64,000 nucleotides of DNA from Streptomyces venezuelae (GCF_008642315.1 NZ_CP029192.1:7998001-8062000); one strand, 5' to 3'; positions 45,202 to 54,671 are shown, numbered from the stretch's first letter. Notes: generated by a model from the sequence alone, not told the origin. Translations and numbers: made by a program.

Positions 45202-46767
45202 TCAGGACTGTCCCTCTGCGGGACGGTGGGGGAGGGGGACGTACGGATCGAGCGGGCCGTGGCGCACGCCGAGCGCGGCGAGCCGGGCAGCGTGCGCGCG
45301 CAGCCGCCCGTGCACGCCGGGCCAGGGCGCGGCGCCGTGCCAGGCACGGTCCGCGAGCGCGCACAGACGCGGGAAGACAAGACGGTCGACGTGGTCCGCG
45401 GTGGGCGCGAACTCGGTCCACAACTGCGCCTGCATGCCGAGGAGTTCGCCGGTCATCGCGGTGTCGTCCGGCGGTTCGTGGCCGTGCACCGCGCGCAGGT
45501 CGACCAGCGGTCCGGGCTGCGCCTGCGGCTCGGCGGGGTCGGCCGACTGGGCGTAGTCGAGATAGGCGGCCCGGTGGTGGCAGCTGATGACCCGGTGCCC
45601 CTGTTTCAGGGCGAGGCGGGTGTGCTCGGGGTCGCGCCACGCCATGACGGTGAACTCCGACGGCAGCCCCTCGCCGCTCTCCGCCCACGCGGTCGGGACG
45701 CGCCCGCGCCCGACGAGGTGCGCCCCGATGCGGCCGAGGAACCAGCCGCGCAGCGCGGCCGTGTCCGGCAGGCCCTCGGCGGCGGCCCGTGCGCGTGCCG
45801 CCGGGCTCGCCGCCCACTCCGTGGTGGGGCACTCGTCGCCGCCGATGTGGATGTGCGGGGACGGGAAGACGTCCATGACCTCGTCGAGGACGGTACGGCA
45901 GAAGTCGAGCACCGGCTCGTCGACGGCGAGGACGGTGTCGCAGACGCCCCAGTCGGTCCACACGGCCAGCCGCCGCGCGGGGACGTTGCCGAGCTCCGGG
46001 TGGGCGGCGAGGGCGGCCCGCGTGTGGCCCGGCATCTCCACCTCCGGTACGACAGTGACGCCCCGCGCCGCGGCGTAGGAGACGAGGCCGGTCAACTCGG
46101 CCCGGGTGTAGGCACCTTGATGAGGGATGCCGTCGTGGACCGTGCTGCCGGCCGGGCCCACCATCGACTGGGCGCGGCGGCCGCCCACTTCGGTGAGCCG
46201 GGGATACGCGGCGATCGGCATCCGCCACCCCTGGTCGTCGGTGAGATGCAGATGCAGCACGTTGAGCTTGTGCAGGGCCAGCAGGTCCACGTATCTGCGC
46301 AGCTCTGCGACCGGCTGGAAGTGGCGTGCGACATCGAGCATGAAGCCCCGCCAGGCGTGCCGGGGGACGTCGGTGATCTCCGCACAGGGCAGCTCCCACG
46401 GAGTGCCGCGCCTGGGCCGTCCCGCGAGGGCCTCGGGCGGCAGGAGCTGACGGAGCGTCTGGACGCCACGGAGCAGCCCGGTGAGGTGGGCGGCGCGCAG
46501 AAGCAGCGCGTCAGGGCCGACGGTGAGGCCGTACCCCTCCTCGCCCAGGCCGCGCAGCTGCGGATCGAGTGCGAGGACGAGCGGCCCGTCGGGGGAGGTC
46601 GGCAACCGGAGCCCGGTGGCCGGGGCGAGCAGGGTGCGCAGCAGCGCGGCGGCGGGTTCCGCGCCCGCGGAGACACGTACGGCGGTGTGGCGGTTCAGGG
46701 TGAAGTGGCCGGGACGCCAGGAGAGGTGGGTGGGCAGGGGGACCAGGGAGGGGCGGGGTGCGGGCAC
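45202..46767 (-). CDS. Beta-N-acetylhexosaminidase (GH20)
   Basis: Releases terminal N-acetylglucosamine from chito-oligosaccharides. The protein has 521 residues. The catalytic Asp-Glu pair is Asp311-Glu312 in HIHIGGDECP; further signatures are RGFMLDVARHF, LHLHLTDDQGWRMPI and PEVEMPGHTRAAL. No signal peptide is evident, so it may act inside the cell on sugars imported by the adjacent ABC transporter, although leaderless export cannot be excluded. GTG 46767 is the first good start. Confidence 0.92.
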   Translation of the reverse strand: MPAPRPSLVPLPTHLSWRPGHFTLNRHTAVRVSAGAEPAAALLRTLLAPATGLRLPTSPDGPLVLALDPQLRGLGEEGYGLTVGPDALLLRAAHLTGLLRGVQTLRQLLPPEALAGRPRRGTPWELPCAEITDVPRHAWRGFMLDVARHFQPVAELRRYVDLLALHKLNVLHLHLTDDQGWRMPIAAYPRLTEVGGRRAQSMVGPAGSTVHDGIPHQGAYTRAELTGLVSYAAARGVTVVPEVEMPGHTRAALAAHPELGNVPARRLAVWTDWGVCDTVLAVDEPVLDFCRTVLDEVMDVFPSPHIHIGGDECPTTEWAASPAARARAAAEGLPDTAALRGWFLGRIGAHLVGRGRVPTAWAESGEGLPSEFTVMAWRDPEHTRLALKQGHRVISCHHRAAYLDYAQSADPAEPQAQPGPLVDLRAVHGHEPPDDTAMTGELLGMQAQLWTEFAPTADHVDRLVFPRLCALADRAWHGAAPWPGVHGRLRAHAARLAALGVRHGPLDPYVPLPHRPAEGQS

Positions 46768-46815
46768 GGCGGGGCCTCCAGAAGGCGGACGGGTCGGTCC
46801 TGGGCGGCGGCTGGG

Positions 46816-46847
46816 TCAGCCCTTCACGGCATCAGCCCTTGACGGCA
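46816..46847. repeat. 16-bp tandem repeat at the permease stop codon
   Basis: TCAGCCCTTCACGGCA (46816-46831) and TCAGCCCTTGACGGCA (46832-46847) differ at one base. Each encodes a stop on the minus strand, so the permease has a duplicated end. Confidence 0.75.
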
Positions 46848-47668
46848 CCGGCCGCGAACCCCGACGTCACCTGCCGTTGCAGCAGCAGGAAGACGACGAG
46901 CGCGGGCAGCGCGAACAGCGTGGAGGCGGCCATCGTGGCGCCCCAGTCGGTGCCGAACGTGTTCTGGAACGAGGAGAGCCACACCGGCAGCGTCCGGTGG
47001 TCCTGCTGCTTGATGATCAGGAAGTTGGCGTACGCGAACTCGTTCCACGCCGTGATGTAGCCGAACAGAGAGGTCGCCATGAGGCCGGGCGCGAGCAGCG
47101 GGAACGCCACGTGCCGGAACGCGCCGAGTCGCGTACAGCCGTCGACCTGCGCCGACTCCTCCAGCTCCGGCGGGATCGTCGCGATGAACCCGCGCAGCAC
47201 GACGATCGTGAACGGCAGCGTCATCATGAAGTAGACGAGGGTCAGCGTCGGCAGCCGGTCCAGCATGTCGGTGTCCCGCGCGATGATGTACACGGGAATG
47301 ATCAGCGACTCCCACGGTGCCATCTGGGCGACGAACACCATCAGCAGGAACTGCCGCCGGCCCCGCCACCGCATCCGGGCCACCGCGAACGACGCGCCCA
47401 GCGCCACGACCAGCGCGAGCAGCACCGCGCCGAGGGTGACGAGCACGCTGTTGCGCCAGAACAGTCCGAACCCGTCCGCGTCGACGGCCCGCCGGAAGTG
47501 GTCCAGCGTCCAGCTCTGCGGCAGCAGACGGGGGTCGTCGGACTGGATGTCACGGGACGGCTTGAACGAGGTCGTGACCATCCAGTACACGGGGAAGAGG
47601 CACACGATCACCGTGACCGCCGCGCCGAGGTGCAGGGGCAGTCGGCGCAGTGCGCGCGAGGTCGTCAC
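46832..47668 (-). CDS. Sugar ABC transporter permease (MalG type)
   Basis: A protein of 278 residues with six membrane helices and the coupling EAA loop PPELEESAQVDGCTRLGAFRHVAFPLLAPG. The C-terminal AAGAVKG ending is typical of CUT1 MalG-like permeases. GTG 47668 overlaps the upstream permease stop by 4 bases. By context it imports an amino sugar or chito-oligosaccharide. Confidence 0.9.
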   Translation of the reverse strand: MTTSRALRRLPLHLGAAVTVIVCLFPVYWMVTTSFKPSRDIQSDDPRLLPQSWTLDHFRRAVDADGFGLFWRNSVLVTLGAVLLALVVALGASFAVARMRWRGRRQFLLMVFVAQMAPWESLIIPVYIIARDTDMLDRLPTLTLVYFMMTLPFTIVVLRGFIATIPPELEESAQVDGCTRLGAFRHVAFPLLAPGLMATSLFGYITAWNEFAYANFLIIKQQDHRTLPVWLSSFQNTFGTDWGATMAASTLFALPALVVFLLLQRQVTSGFAAGAVKG

Positions 47669-48633
47669 AGCTCGGCCTCCTGTCGGAACATCTGCCGGAA
47701 GTACAGGACGAGCACGCCGGACATGAGCAGCACCGTCACCATCGAGGCCGCCGAACCGAGGTCGTAGTGCTGGCCGGACAGGGCCGTCTGCACCGCGTAC
47801 ACCGGCAGGATCGTCGTCGCGTCGCCGGGGCCGCCGCGCGTCATCACCCAGATCTGCACGAACGCCTTGAACGTCCAGATCACCTCCAGCGACAGCACCA
47901 GCATGAAGATCGGGCGCACGATCGGCAGCGTCACCGAACGGAACACGCGCGCCCCGGACGCCCCGTCGATGCGCGCGGCCTCGTACAGCTCGCGCGGCAC
48001 GGTGGTGAGCGCCGAGTACAGCGTGATCGCGGCGAACGGCACCGACTGCCACACCACGAGCAGCACCAGGATCGCGAAGGCCGCAGGGCCGTGCGCCAGC
48101 CACGGATACCCGTCGAACGACGCGAACCCCAGGCCGGTCAGGGCGTGGTTGACGATCCCGAACTCCGAGTGGAACAGCCACTGGAACACCGTCGTCGCCG
48201 CGACCACCGGCATCGCCCAGGCGAGCACGAGCGCGCTGAGCACCGCGGCCCGCCAGACCCTGCCGAGCCGCTCCACCATGAGCGCCACCAGCGTCGAGAG
48301 CACCATGATCGAGGCGACGCAGATCGCCATGAAGACGAACGTGCGGCGCACCACCGTCCAGAAACGGGGGTCGGACAGCAACGTCGTGTAGTTGTCGAAT
48401 CCGGTGAACCGCGCGTTGCCCAGGATCAGTTCGCGCAGTCCGAAGTCCTGGAACGAAATGAGGACGGCGCGCGCCAGCGGATAGAGCAGCAGGTACAGCA
48501 TGCCGAGGACGGCGGGCGCCACCAGGAGGTACGGCCAGGCACCGGACGTCGTCGTGCGGCGCGTGGGACGCGCCGGGCGCCTGGGCGGCCGGGTGAGGCG
48601 ACGGGGCTCGGTCCGCTCGCGGACGACCGACAC
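47665..48633 (-). CDS. Sugar ABC transporter permease (MalF type)
   Basis: A protein of 322 residues with an Arg/Pro-rich cytosolic N-terminus, six membrane helices and the EAA loop PRELYEAARIDGASGARVFRSVTLPIVRP. GTG 48633. It partners the MalG-type permease; the ATPase is not encoded here and, as is common in Streptomyces, is probably the shared MsiK-type protein encoded elsewhere. Confidence 0.9.
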   Translation of the reverse strand: MSVVRERTEPRRLTRPPRRPARPTRRTTTSGAWPYLLVAPAVLGMLYLLLYPLARAVLISFQDFGLRELILGNARFTGFDNYTTLLSDPRFWTVVRRTFVFMAICVASIMVLSTLVALMVERLGRVWRAAVLSALVLAWAMPVVAATTVFQWLFHSEFGIVNHALTGLGFASFDGYPWLAHGPAAFAILVLLVVWQSVPFAAITLYSALTTVPRELYEAARIDGASGARVFRSVTLPIVRPIFMLVLSLEVIWTFKAFVQIWVMTRGGPGDATTILPVYAVQTALSGQHYDLGSAASMVTVLLMSGVLVLYFRQMFRQEAEL

Positions 48634-48645
48634 GGCACCCGCTCC

Positions 48646-49908
48646 CTACTTCATCGCCGAGGTGATCGCGTCGGACGCCTTCTCGGCCTCCCGCGCGGGA
48701 TGTCCGCCGGTCAGGACGGCCGTCATGTAGTCCTTCACGGGGTTCTTCGCCTCGACGGCGGCCCAGCCCGGTGTGTTCGGCGTGGCATGGCCGACGGCCG
48801 CGCCCACCGCCATCGCCGAGGCGCCGGGGTCCTCGGCGACGGCGTCGGCGAGGGTCGTCCTGTTGGGCACGTAGCTCATGGCGACGGCGAGCTTCTTCTG
48901 CCAGGCGTCGCCCGTGAGTTCCTTGACGAAGGTGTACGCGGCGTCGTGGTGCTCGGCGACGGCGGGGATCACCAGGTCGGAGCCGCCGGTGAACACCGCG
49001 CCCGGCTTGTCGGCGGTCTTCCCGGGGATGGGGAAGAACCCCAGCTTGCCCTTCAGCTCCGGGTTGTTCTGCGCGACGACGTTGGCGCCGCCGGGCGTGT
49101 TGATGATCTGGGCCACCTCGCCCTTGGCCATCACCTCGGCCTGCGGCGGCTGCGCCTCGTCGGAGTCCTTGGGGCCCTTCCCGAGCGCCTGGAGCTTCTT
49201 GTAGAAGGCCATGCCGCGCAGCGCCTCGGGTGTGTCCAGGGCGCCCCGCCAGGTCCCGTCGGACTCGGTGGCGAGGTCGCCGCCCTCGTCCCAGATGAAG
49301 CCGGAGAGGGTGTACCAGTTCTGGCCGGGGAGGTAGATGCCCTGCCGGCCGTCCTCGTCGAGCTTCCTGGTCGCCGCGATCCACTGGTCGCGGGTCTTGA
49401 TCGCGTCGGCGTCGATGCCCGCCTTCTCGAACAGGTCGGTGCGGTAGACGACGACGCGGTTCGCCGCGTAGAAGGGGATGCCATACTGCTTGCCCTCGTA
49501 CGCGCCCGGCTCGGCGAGGCCCTTCAGCCAGTGCCTGCCGCCGAGGTCGTCGACCTTGTCGCTCAGATCGAGCAGGCCGCCGCTCTGGGCGAGCTGGGCG
49601 ACCTGTGTGTTCCCGGTCTCGATGACGTCGGGCGCGTCGTTGCTGGCGAGTGCGGCGGTGACCTTCTCGCCGATGCCGTCCCACTCCTGGATCTGCACCC
49701 GTACGTCGATGTCGGGGTGCGCGGCCTCGAAGCCCTTCTCGAAATCCTTCTGGAACGCGGCCGAGACGCTGTCGCGCATCAGCCACACGTCGAGGGCCGT
49801 CCGCCCGCCGTCCCCGGAGACCCCGTCGCCGGATCCGGACGGACTGCAGGCACTGAGCCCGGCGGCCGCGACGAACGCGGACAGGCCGGCGAGCAAGCGG
49901 AGCTTCAC
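48646..49908 (-). CDS. Sugar ABC transporter substrate-binding lipoprotein
   Basis: A protein of 420 residues with lipobox GLSAC (Cys21). It has a CUT1 type extracellular solute-binding fold (DVWLMRDS, APDVIETGNTQVAQLAQSGGLLDL, GIPFYAANRVVVYRTDLFEKAGID). It is first in the transporter operon, behind an inverted repeat of TGACCA/TGGTCA half-sites. The hexosaminidase and DasR-like regulator suggest N-acetylglucosamine, chitobiose or a related glycan as ligand. Confidence 0.9.
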   Translation of the reverse strand: MKLRLLAGLSAFVAAAGLSACSPSGSGDGVSGDGGRTALDVWLMRDSVSAAFQKDFEKGFEAAHPDIDVRVQIQEWDGIGEKVTAALASNDAPDVIETGNTQVAQLAQSGGLLDLSDKVDDLGGRHWLKGLAEPGAYEGKQYGIPFYAANRVVVYRTDLFEKAGIDADAIKTRDQWIAATRKLDEDGRQGIYLPGQNWYTLSGFIWDEGGDLATESDGTWRGALDTPEALRGMAFYKKLQALGKGPKDSDEAQPPQAEVMAKGEVAQIINTPGGANVVAQNNPELKGKLGFFPIPGKTADKPGAVFTGGSDLVIPAVAEHHDAAYTFVKELTGDAWQKKLAVAMSYVPNRTTLADAVAEDPGASAMAVGAAVGHATPNTPGWAAVEAKNPVKDYMTAVLTGGHPAREAEKASDAITSAMK

Positions 49909-49928
49909 GGGTCACCTCTGGGCGTCGG

Positions 49929-49956
49929 ACCTGACCAGTTGGAGAACTGGTCAGGT
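49929..49956. promoter_or_regulatory. GntR-type operator of the sugar transporter operon
   Basis: A perfect 12-bp inverted repeat, ACCTGACCAGTT and AACTGGTCAGGT, around GGAG. The TGACCA/TGGTCA half-sites match those of DasR-family operators. It lies 20 bases before the lipoprotein start. Confidence 0.75.
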
Positions 49957-50018
49957 GACCTCTGGTGATGGAGAAAGGTGGCATGGACCAATCGAAGCGT
50001 CAACCCCCTGGTGAATGC

Positions 50019-50072
50019 TGGTCAGTTGTCGATCTCCGAGACCTTGTGGTCAACTGGTCAGGCAACTGGTCG
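50019..50072. promoter_or_regulatory. Array of TGGTCA half-sites upstream of the GntR gene
   Basis: TGGTCA occurs at 50019, 50047 and 50055 and TGGTCG at 50067, all in the same orientation. The array ends 24 bases before the regulator start, consistent with autoregulation by cooperative binding. Confidence 0.6.
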
Positions 50073-50095
50073 TGTGGGGTGAGGGGGCTCGTTCG

Positions 50096-50947
50096 GTGAC
50101 TGCCGAGAAGAACACGAAGGCGCCGGGCGCGGTGCTCAAGCGCGAGCGGGTGCGCGACCACATCCTCGAACTCATCGAGTCGCAGCGGCCCGGCGACCCG
50201 ATCCCCTCCGAGCGCGCCCTCTGCGCGGACCTCGGGGTGTCACGGCCGACCCTGCGCGCGGCCGTCGACGAACTCGTCGCCGCCGGTCTTCTCGTACGCG
50301 AACACGGGCGCGGCATGTTCGTCGCACCCCAGAAGATCACCCAGGAACTGGTCTCCCGCGAACAGGCGCTGTCGGTCCCGCCGGCCGCGGGAACCTGGTC
50401 GAGCAGGCTCCTGGAGTTCACCACCATCCCGGCCGGGGCCCGCGTCGGCCGCAAGCTGCGCCTGTCGCCCGCCGCCCCGATCGTCTACGTGGCCAGGCTC
50501 CGGCTCGTCGACGGCACCCCGATGGCCATCGAGCACCTGCACATCCGCGCCGACCTCGTCCCCGGGCTCAGCGCGCAGGAACTGGAGAGCGGGGACCTCT
50601 ACCAGCACCTGCGCGAGCACCACGACGTACACGTCCGCGAAGCCGTGCAAGCCATCGAGCCGACGGTGGTCACCCGCGCCGAGGCCGAGCTCCTCGACGT
50701 ACCGGAGCTGTCCCCCGCGCTGCTCTTCGAACGCCTCACCTCCGACACGGCGGGGCAGCCCGTCGAGTACGTGCACTCCCTGTACCGGGGCGACCGCTAC
50801 CGCATCGTCTCCCGCCTCACCCTCGGCCCCGCCGCGACCACCGCCGAGCCCCTGCCCGGCCACCACCCCGGCATCCCGCCCGGCGACTTCGCCCACCGCG
50901 ACACCGTCGCCTCCTCCACCCGGGGCGACGTCCAGCAGGCACCCTGA
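50096..50947 (+). CDS. DasR-like GntR regulator (HutC subfamily)
   Basis: A protein of 283 residues. The winged helix-turn-helix (about 18-80; GDPIPSERALCADLGVSRPTLRAAVDELVAAGLL and GRGMFVAP) is followed by a UTRA ligand domain (about 105-245) ending GQPVEYVHSLYRGDRYRIVSRL, almost the same as the DasR end. DasR-type proteins bind phosphorylated amino sugars. It is divergent from the transporter it probably controls, with TGGTC sites between them. I chose GTG 50096 after GAGGGGG; a longer frame would run through the operators. Confidence 0.87.
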   Translation: MTAEKNTKAPGAVLKRERVRDHILELIESQRPGDPIPSERALCADLGVSRPTLRAAVDELVAAGLLVREHGRGMFVAPQKITQELVSREQALSVPPAAGTWSSRLLEFTTIPAGARVGRKLRLSPAAPIVYVARLRLVDGTPMAIEHLHIRADLVPGLSAQELESGDLYQHLREHHDVHVREAVQAIEPTVVTRAEAELLDVPELSPALLFERLTSDTAGQPVEYVHSLYRGDRYRIVSRLTLGPAATTAEPLPGHHPGIPPGDFAHRDTVASSTRGDVQQAP

Positions 50948-51006
50948 GACAGGCCCGCCGGACCGGCCTGCGCCCGACCGGGCCCGGCCCTGGATACCGT
51001 TCCGCC

Positions 51007-51447
51007 ATGGCCGACTACCGCATCGAGACCGTACGCAACGGCGAACGCGACTGGACCGCCCGCAACGACCGCGGCGCCGAGGTCCGCATCGCCGCCGCCG
51101 ACAACCCCGACGCCCAGCCCTCCTTCACCCCCGTCGAACTCCTCCTCGCCGCGCTCGGCGGCTGCGGGGGACTCGTCGTGGACCGCACGGCCCGCACCGT
51201 CGACCACGACGCGTTGCGCGTCGTGGTCGATTCGGTGTCCCGGCCCGAGGACGACGGCCGCGTCGGCGTCGTCCGCGTCTCCTACGAACTCGACCTGCCC
51301 GACGGCGACACCCGCGCCGCCGAGGCGCTGGAGCGCGCCATCCGGCTGACCCACGAGAAGTACTGCACGGTCAGCCGCACCGTCGAACACGGCGCCCGCG
51401 TCGAGGCGCTCGGCCCCGACGGGACGACCCTGTTCGCCGGAGGGTGA
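51007..51447 (+). CDS. OsmC-family peroxidase-like protein
   Basis: A protein of 146 residues with the two reactive cysteines of the OsmC/Ohr fold, Cys53 (ALGGCGG) and Cys120 (KYCTVSRT). Members reduce organic hydroperoxides, though many lack a defined substrate. It lies 59 bases after the GntR gene and converges on the multidomain gene at 51455. Confidence 0.85.
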   Translation: MADYRIETVRNGERDWTARNDRGAEVRIAAADNPDAQPSFTPVELLLAALGGCGGLVVDRTARTVDHDALRVVVDSVSRPEDDGRVGVVRVSYELDLPDGDTRAAEALERAIRLTHEKYCTVSRTVEHGARVEALGPDGTTLFAGG

Positions 51448-51454
51448 CGGCTGA

Positions 51455-54400
51455 TCAGGACACCGGCTCCACCCACACGTTCCGGAACCGGACCTTGTTG
51501 CCGTGGTCCTGGAGCCGGATGGCGCCGGCCGCCGCGGACTCGGCGTCACCCGCACCGGTCGGTCCGTCCACGGCCACGTCGTCGTGGACCTTTTGACCGT
51601 TCCAGACCACGGTGACGCGGGCATCCGACGTCTTCTTGCCGTCCGCGTCGAAGCGGGCGGCACGGAAGGTGATGTCGTACGTCTGCCACGTCTCCGGCGC
51701 CTTCGACGCGTTGAGGTCGGCGGCCTTCTTCTGGTAGATCGCCCCCGCCTCGTTGTCCGCGAGCTTCGCCACGCCGTACGAGTCCAGGATCTGCACCTCG
51801 TAACGCTCCTGGAGGTAGACCCCGCTGTTGCCGCGGTCCTGCCCGGTCACGTCGTCCGGCAGCTTCGGCACCCGGAACTCGACGTGCAGCCTGAAGTCCC
51901 CGAAGTGCTGTTTCGTGCGCAGGTCGCCGCAGCACACCTCCATGGACTTCTCGGCCTTGTGCGGCCACTGTGCGCTCCGGCCGTCACTGTGCTGCCACGC
52001 GGTGGAGACGCTGCCGCCGGAGAACAGATCGATCCGCGCGCCCGGTCTGCGCACGTCGAGCGCGTCGAGGTTCACATGGCCGGTGTCGTCGGCGCCCACG
52101 GCGTACGTGATCGTGTTGTGGCCCTTGCGCAGGGAGAGCCGTTCGGTCTTCGTCGACCAGCGGTTCCACGCGACCGTGGACGGCAGGCTCGTCTGCTTCG
52201 CCGCGCCGCCGTTGACGCTGACGCCGACCGTCTTGGTGCCGGGCGCGGGGTGCGGCCCGTTCGCGTAGCGCAGCCCCACCTCGTACGCGCCCGCCTTGTC
52301 GACGACGACGTCGAAGGCCGCCTTCGCGCCCTTGTCGCCGAAGCCGTCGACGAAGCCGCCGCCCGTGAACCCGGCGTGCTCGTTGTCGATGTCCGCGCCG
52401 CCCGACAGCTTCGCGGACTCGGCGTCGTACGTGGTGACGGGCTCCTGCGGGCCCGGCTTGGCGTTCAGGGTGTACCAGGCCTCGGTGGACCACAGCTCCT
52501 CGCCCTCGGCGGACGAGAACGGGCGGGGCGAGCGGACGTGCACGACCCGGTCCGGCTTCAGGCCGGGAATGGTGAGCCGCACCGTGCGCCGGTCCTTCGA
52601 GAGCTTCGCCGACGCGACCGGCAGCGACTCCTCGTCGACCTTCGGACCGCCGTAGTCCGGCGTGGGCACGTACCGCCACTGCTCGACCGCGTACGCGCCC
52701 TCGGTGAGCTTGGTCGCGGTCTCATCGGAGAGGGGCTTGGTGTAGGTGAGGTCGAAGCCGTCAGGCGTGGCGCGCATCGTCTTGATGTCGAAGGCGGTCT
52801 TCCCGTTCGGCGTCAGCTTCTGCAGGCCGAAGCGGAGCTTGCCCTCCTGACCCCAGTTGCCGTCCGCGCCCAGGCCGCCGGTGTAGATGGCGCCGTCGGG
52901 GCCCTCGCTGATCCGCGAGATGCCGGCCTCCAGGCCCTGCGTGTGCCGGAACACCGCGCCCTGGTACTCACCGGCGACCTTCTCCAGGTCCGCGCGCTGC
53001 AGTCCGCCGTACGTGACGTCGCCGAACACCATCTGCCCGGCGAACGGTCCCTTCTTCAACCGCATGGGCGTGCTGGGGGAGTTGGCTATCTCGTTCTGCG
53101 GCAGCCACAGCACGGGCTTGGTGACGGGCTTGTCGTCGTAGGGCCCGTCGGGGTTCATGTAGTGGTTGAAGAACCGGTCCTGCTTGATGTGGACCAGCTT
53201 GGACGCGGGCAGCCAGCCGCCCTGGTTGTCCGTGACGAACAGGCCGTTGTCCGGACCGCGCCCGATGCCGTTCGGCGTGCGCAGACCTCCGGCGAGGTAA
53301 CTCACCTTTCCCGTCGCCTTGTTGACCTTGATGGTCGTGCCCCGGTTCGGGGCGGGCTGCGGGTCGGTGGTCGCGCCTCCGTAGTTGATGGCGACGGACA
53401 GGTTCAGATAGAAGTCGCCCTTCTCGTAGAGCAGTCCGAAGGCGAACTCGTGGAAGTTCTTGCCCCACGGCCACTCGGCGATCTTCCGCTTCTCGTCGGT
53501 GACGTCGTCGCCGTTCGTGTCGTTCAACTCGGTCAGCTGGTGCTTCTCCGACACGTACAGCTTGCCGTCCGCGTACTTGATGCCCATCGGCTCCCTGAGG
53601 CCGTCGGCGATCTTCTTGTACGTGACCTTCTCCGGGCCCGTGTCACCGGTGACGTGGTCGAGGAGGTATACCTCGCCCTTGGTCTCGTTGCTGCCGCCCC
53701 ACGTGGAGATCGCGAGTCGGCCGTCGGGCAGCCAGTCCATCGCGGACACCTGCGGCTCGAAGCCCTTGGGGCGCAGGTCGGTCAGCTTGTAGCCGGGGTT
53801 GACCTCGGTGAGCGGAAGGCCGTCACCGGGGGTGTCGTACGTCCCCTCGCACTCCTTGCGGCCGGGCGCGGTGACCCGTACGACGTCGGCGTCCGTGCTG
53901 AGGACGGAGTTCGGCACCGTCTTGAACTCGCTGGCGCCCGGCGGCTTCCACTGGAGGGTGACCTGTTGTCCGCCGCCGCGGTCGAAGTGGTCGATGCGCA
54001 GGGACTGGTACCCGGCGTTGAGGGTGATCCCGCCGTCCTTGGGCTCGGCGCCGTGCAGCCCGTCGTGGTCGATGACCTGCTGGCCGCCGAGGAAGAGCCG
54101 CGAACCGTCGTCGCTGATCAACCGGAAGTCGTAGGCGCCCGCCTCCGGCACGTTCAGGTTGCCGATGATCTGCGACACGAAGTTGTCGCTGAAGCCGAAG
54201 CCGTCGGTCGACGTCCAGTCGGCCGTCGGGATCAGCTTGTCGACGTTGGGGGTCTGGGCCGGCTTGAGGTCGCACAGCTTGTCCAGCGGGGTCTGCACGT
54301 CGAACACGCGCAGGGTGACGCCGGGTTCCTGGGGCGGCAGGTCCGCGAACGGCCGCGGGTCGTCGTCGTCCGCGACCGCGCCGGGCGCGAGCAGACCGGC

Positions 54401-54460
54401 TCCGAGCAAGGCGCTGAGCAGCAGTCCCGTGGATCTTCGGGCGTTGCGGTGAGGCTTCAC
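51455..54460 (-). CDS. Large secreted PA14 / sorbosone-dehydrogenase-like propeller / CBM / DUF1080 protein
   Basis: A protein of 1,001 residues. A signal peptide (about 1-31) is followed by a PA14-like beta-barrel (about 45-195; YDFRLISDDGSRLFLGGQQVIDHDG). A six-bladed propeller like those of sorbosone and PQQ sugar dehydrogenases covers about 220-600 (LREPMGIKYADGKLYVSEKHQL, GGLRTPNGIGRGPDNGLFVTD). Then come a CBM6/35-like module (about 675-805) and a C-terminal DUF1080 domain (about 806-1000; NSGVYLQERYEVQILDSYG), the fold now linked to 3-keto-disaccharide hydrolysis. The combination suggests extracellular oxidation and cleavage of a bound sugar, but whether the propeller holds a cofactor cannot be told by eye. 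Faces the M15 peptidase gene. Confidence 0.8.
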   Translation of the reverse strand: MKPHRNARRSTGLLLSALLGAGLLAPGAVADDDDPRPFADLPPQEPGVTLRVFDVQTPLDKLCDLKPAQTPNVDKLIPTADWTSTDGFGFSDNFVSQIIGNLNVPEAGAYDFRLISDDGSRLFLGGQQVIDHDGLHGAEPKDGGITLNAGYQSLRIDHFDRGGGQQVTLQWKPPGASEFKTVPNSVLSTDADVVRVTAPGRKECEGTYDTPGDGLPLTEVNPGYKLTDLRPKGFEPQVSAMDWLPDGRLAISTWGGSNETKGEVYLLDHVTGDTGPEKVTYKKIADGLREPMGIKYADGKLYVSEKHQLTELNDTNGDDVTDEKRKIAEWPWGKNFHEFAFGLLYEKGDFYLNLSVAINYGGATTDPQPAPNRGTTIKVNKATGKVSYLAGGLRTPNGIGRGPDNGLFVTDNQGGWLPASKLVHIKQDRFFNHYMNPDGPYDDKPVTKPVLWLPQNEIANSPSTPMRLKKGPFAGQMVFGDVTYGGLQRADLEKVAGEYQGAVFRHTQGLEAGISRISEGPDGAIYTGGLGADGNWGQEGKLRFGLQKLTPNGKTAFDIKTMRATPDGFDLTYTKPLSDETATKLTEGAYAVEQWRYVPTPDYGGPKVDEESLPVASAKLSKDRRTVRLTIPGLKPDRVVHVRSPRPFSSAEGEELWSTEAWYTLNAKPGPQEPVTTYDAESAKLSGGADIDNEHAGFTGGGFVDGFGDKGAKAAFDVVVDKAGAYEVGLRYANGPHPAPGTKTVGVSVNGGAAKQTSLPSTVAWNRWSTKTERLSLRKGHNTITYAVGADDTGHVNLDALDVRRPGARIDLFSGGSVSTAWQHSDGRSAQWPHKAEKSMEVCCGDLRTKQHFGDFRLHVEFRVPKLPDDVTGQDRGNSGVYLQERYEVQILDSYGVAKLADNEAGAIYQKKAADLNASKAPETWQTYDITFRAARFDADGKKTSDARVTVVWNGQKVHDDVAVDGPTGAGDAESAAAGAIRLQDHGNKVRFRNVWVEPVS

Positions 54461-54671
54461 TCTTCCTCCTGCGTGGTTCCGTCGTGGGTTACGCAGATCC
54501 CTGTGGCAGAGCGACGCTCAGCGTAGGGATCGCGTCGAGTGACGTCCACACTTTGTCCAGAGAAAGGAAAAACGAGGGTGCGGGCGGCGGGCCCGCCCAA
54601 TCGGGCGAATGGTGGCCGACGGTTGGCTGTGCGGACCGGGCGGGGCCGCTCGGGCGCGTTATGCCTGTGGA

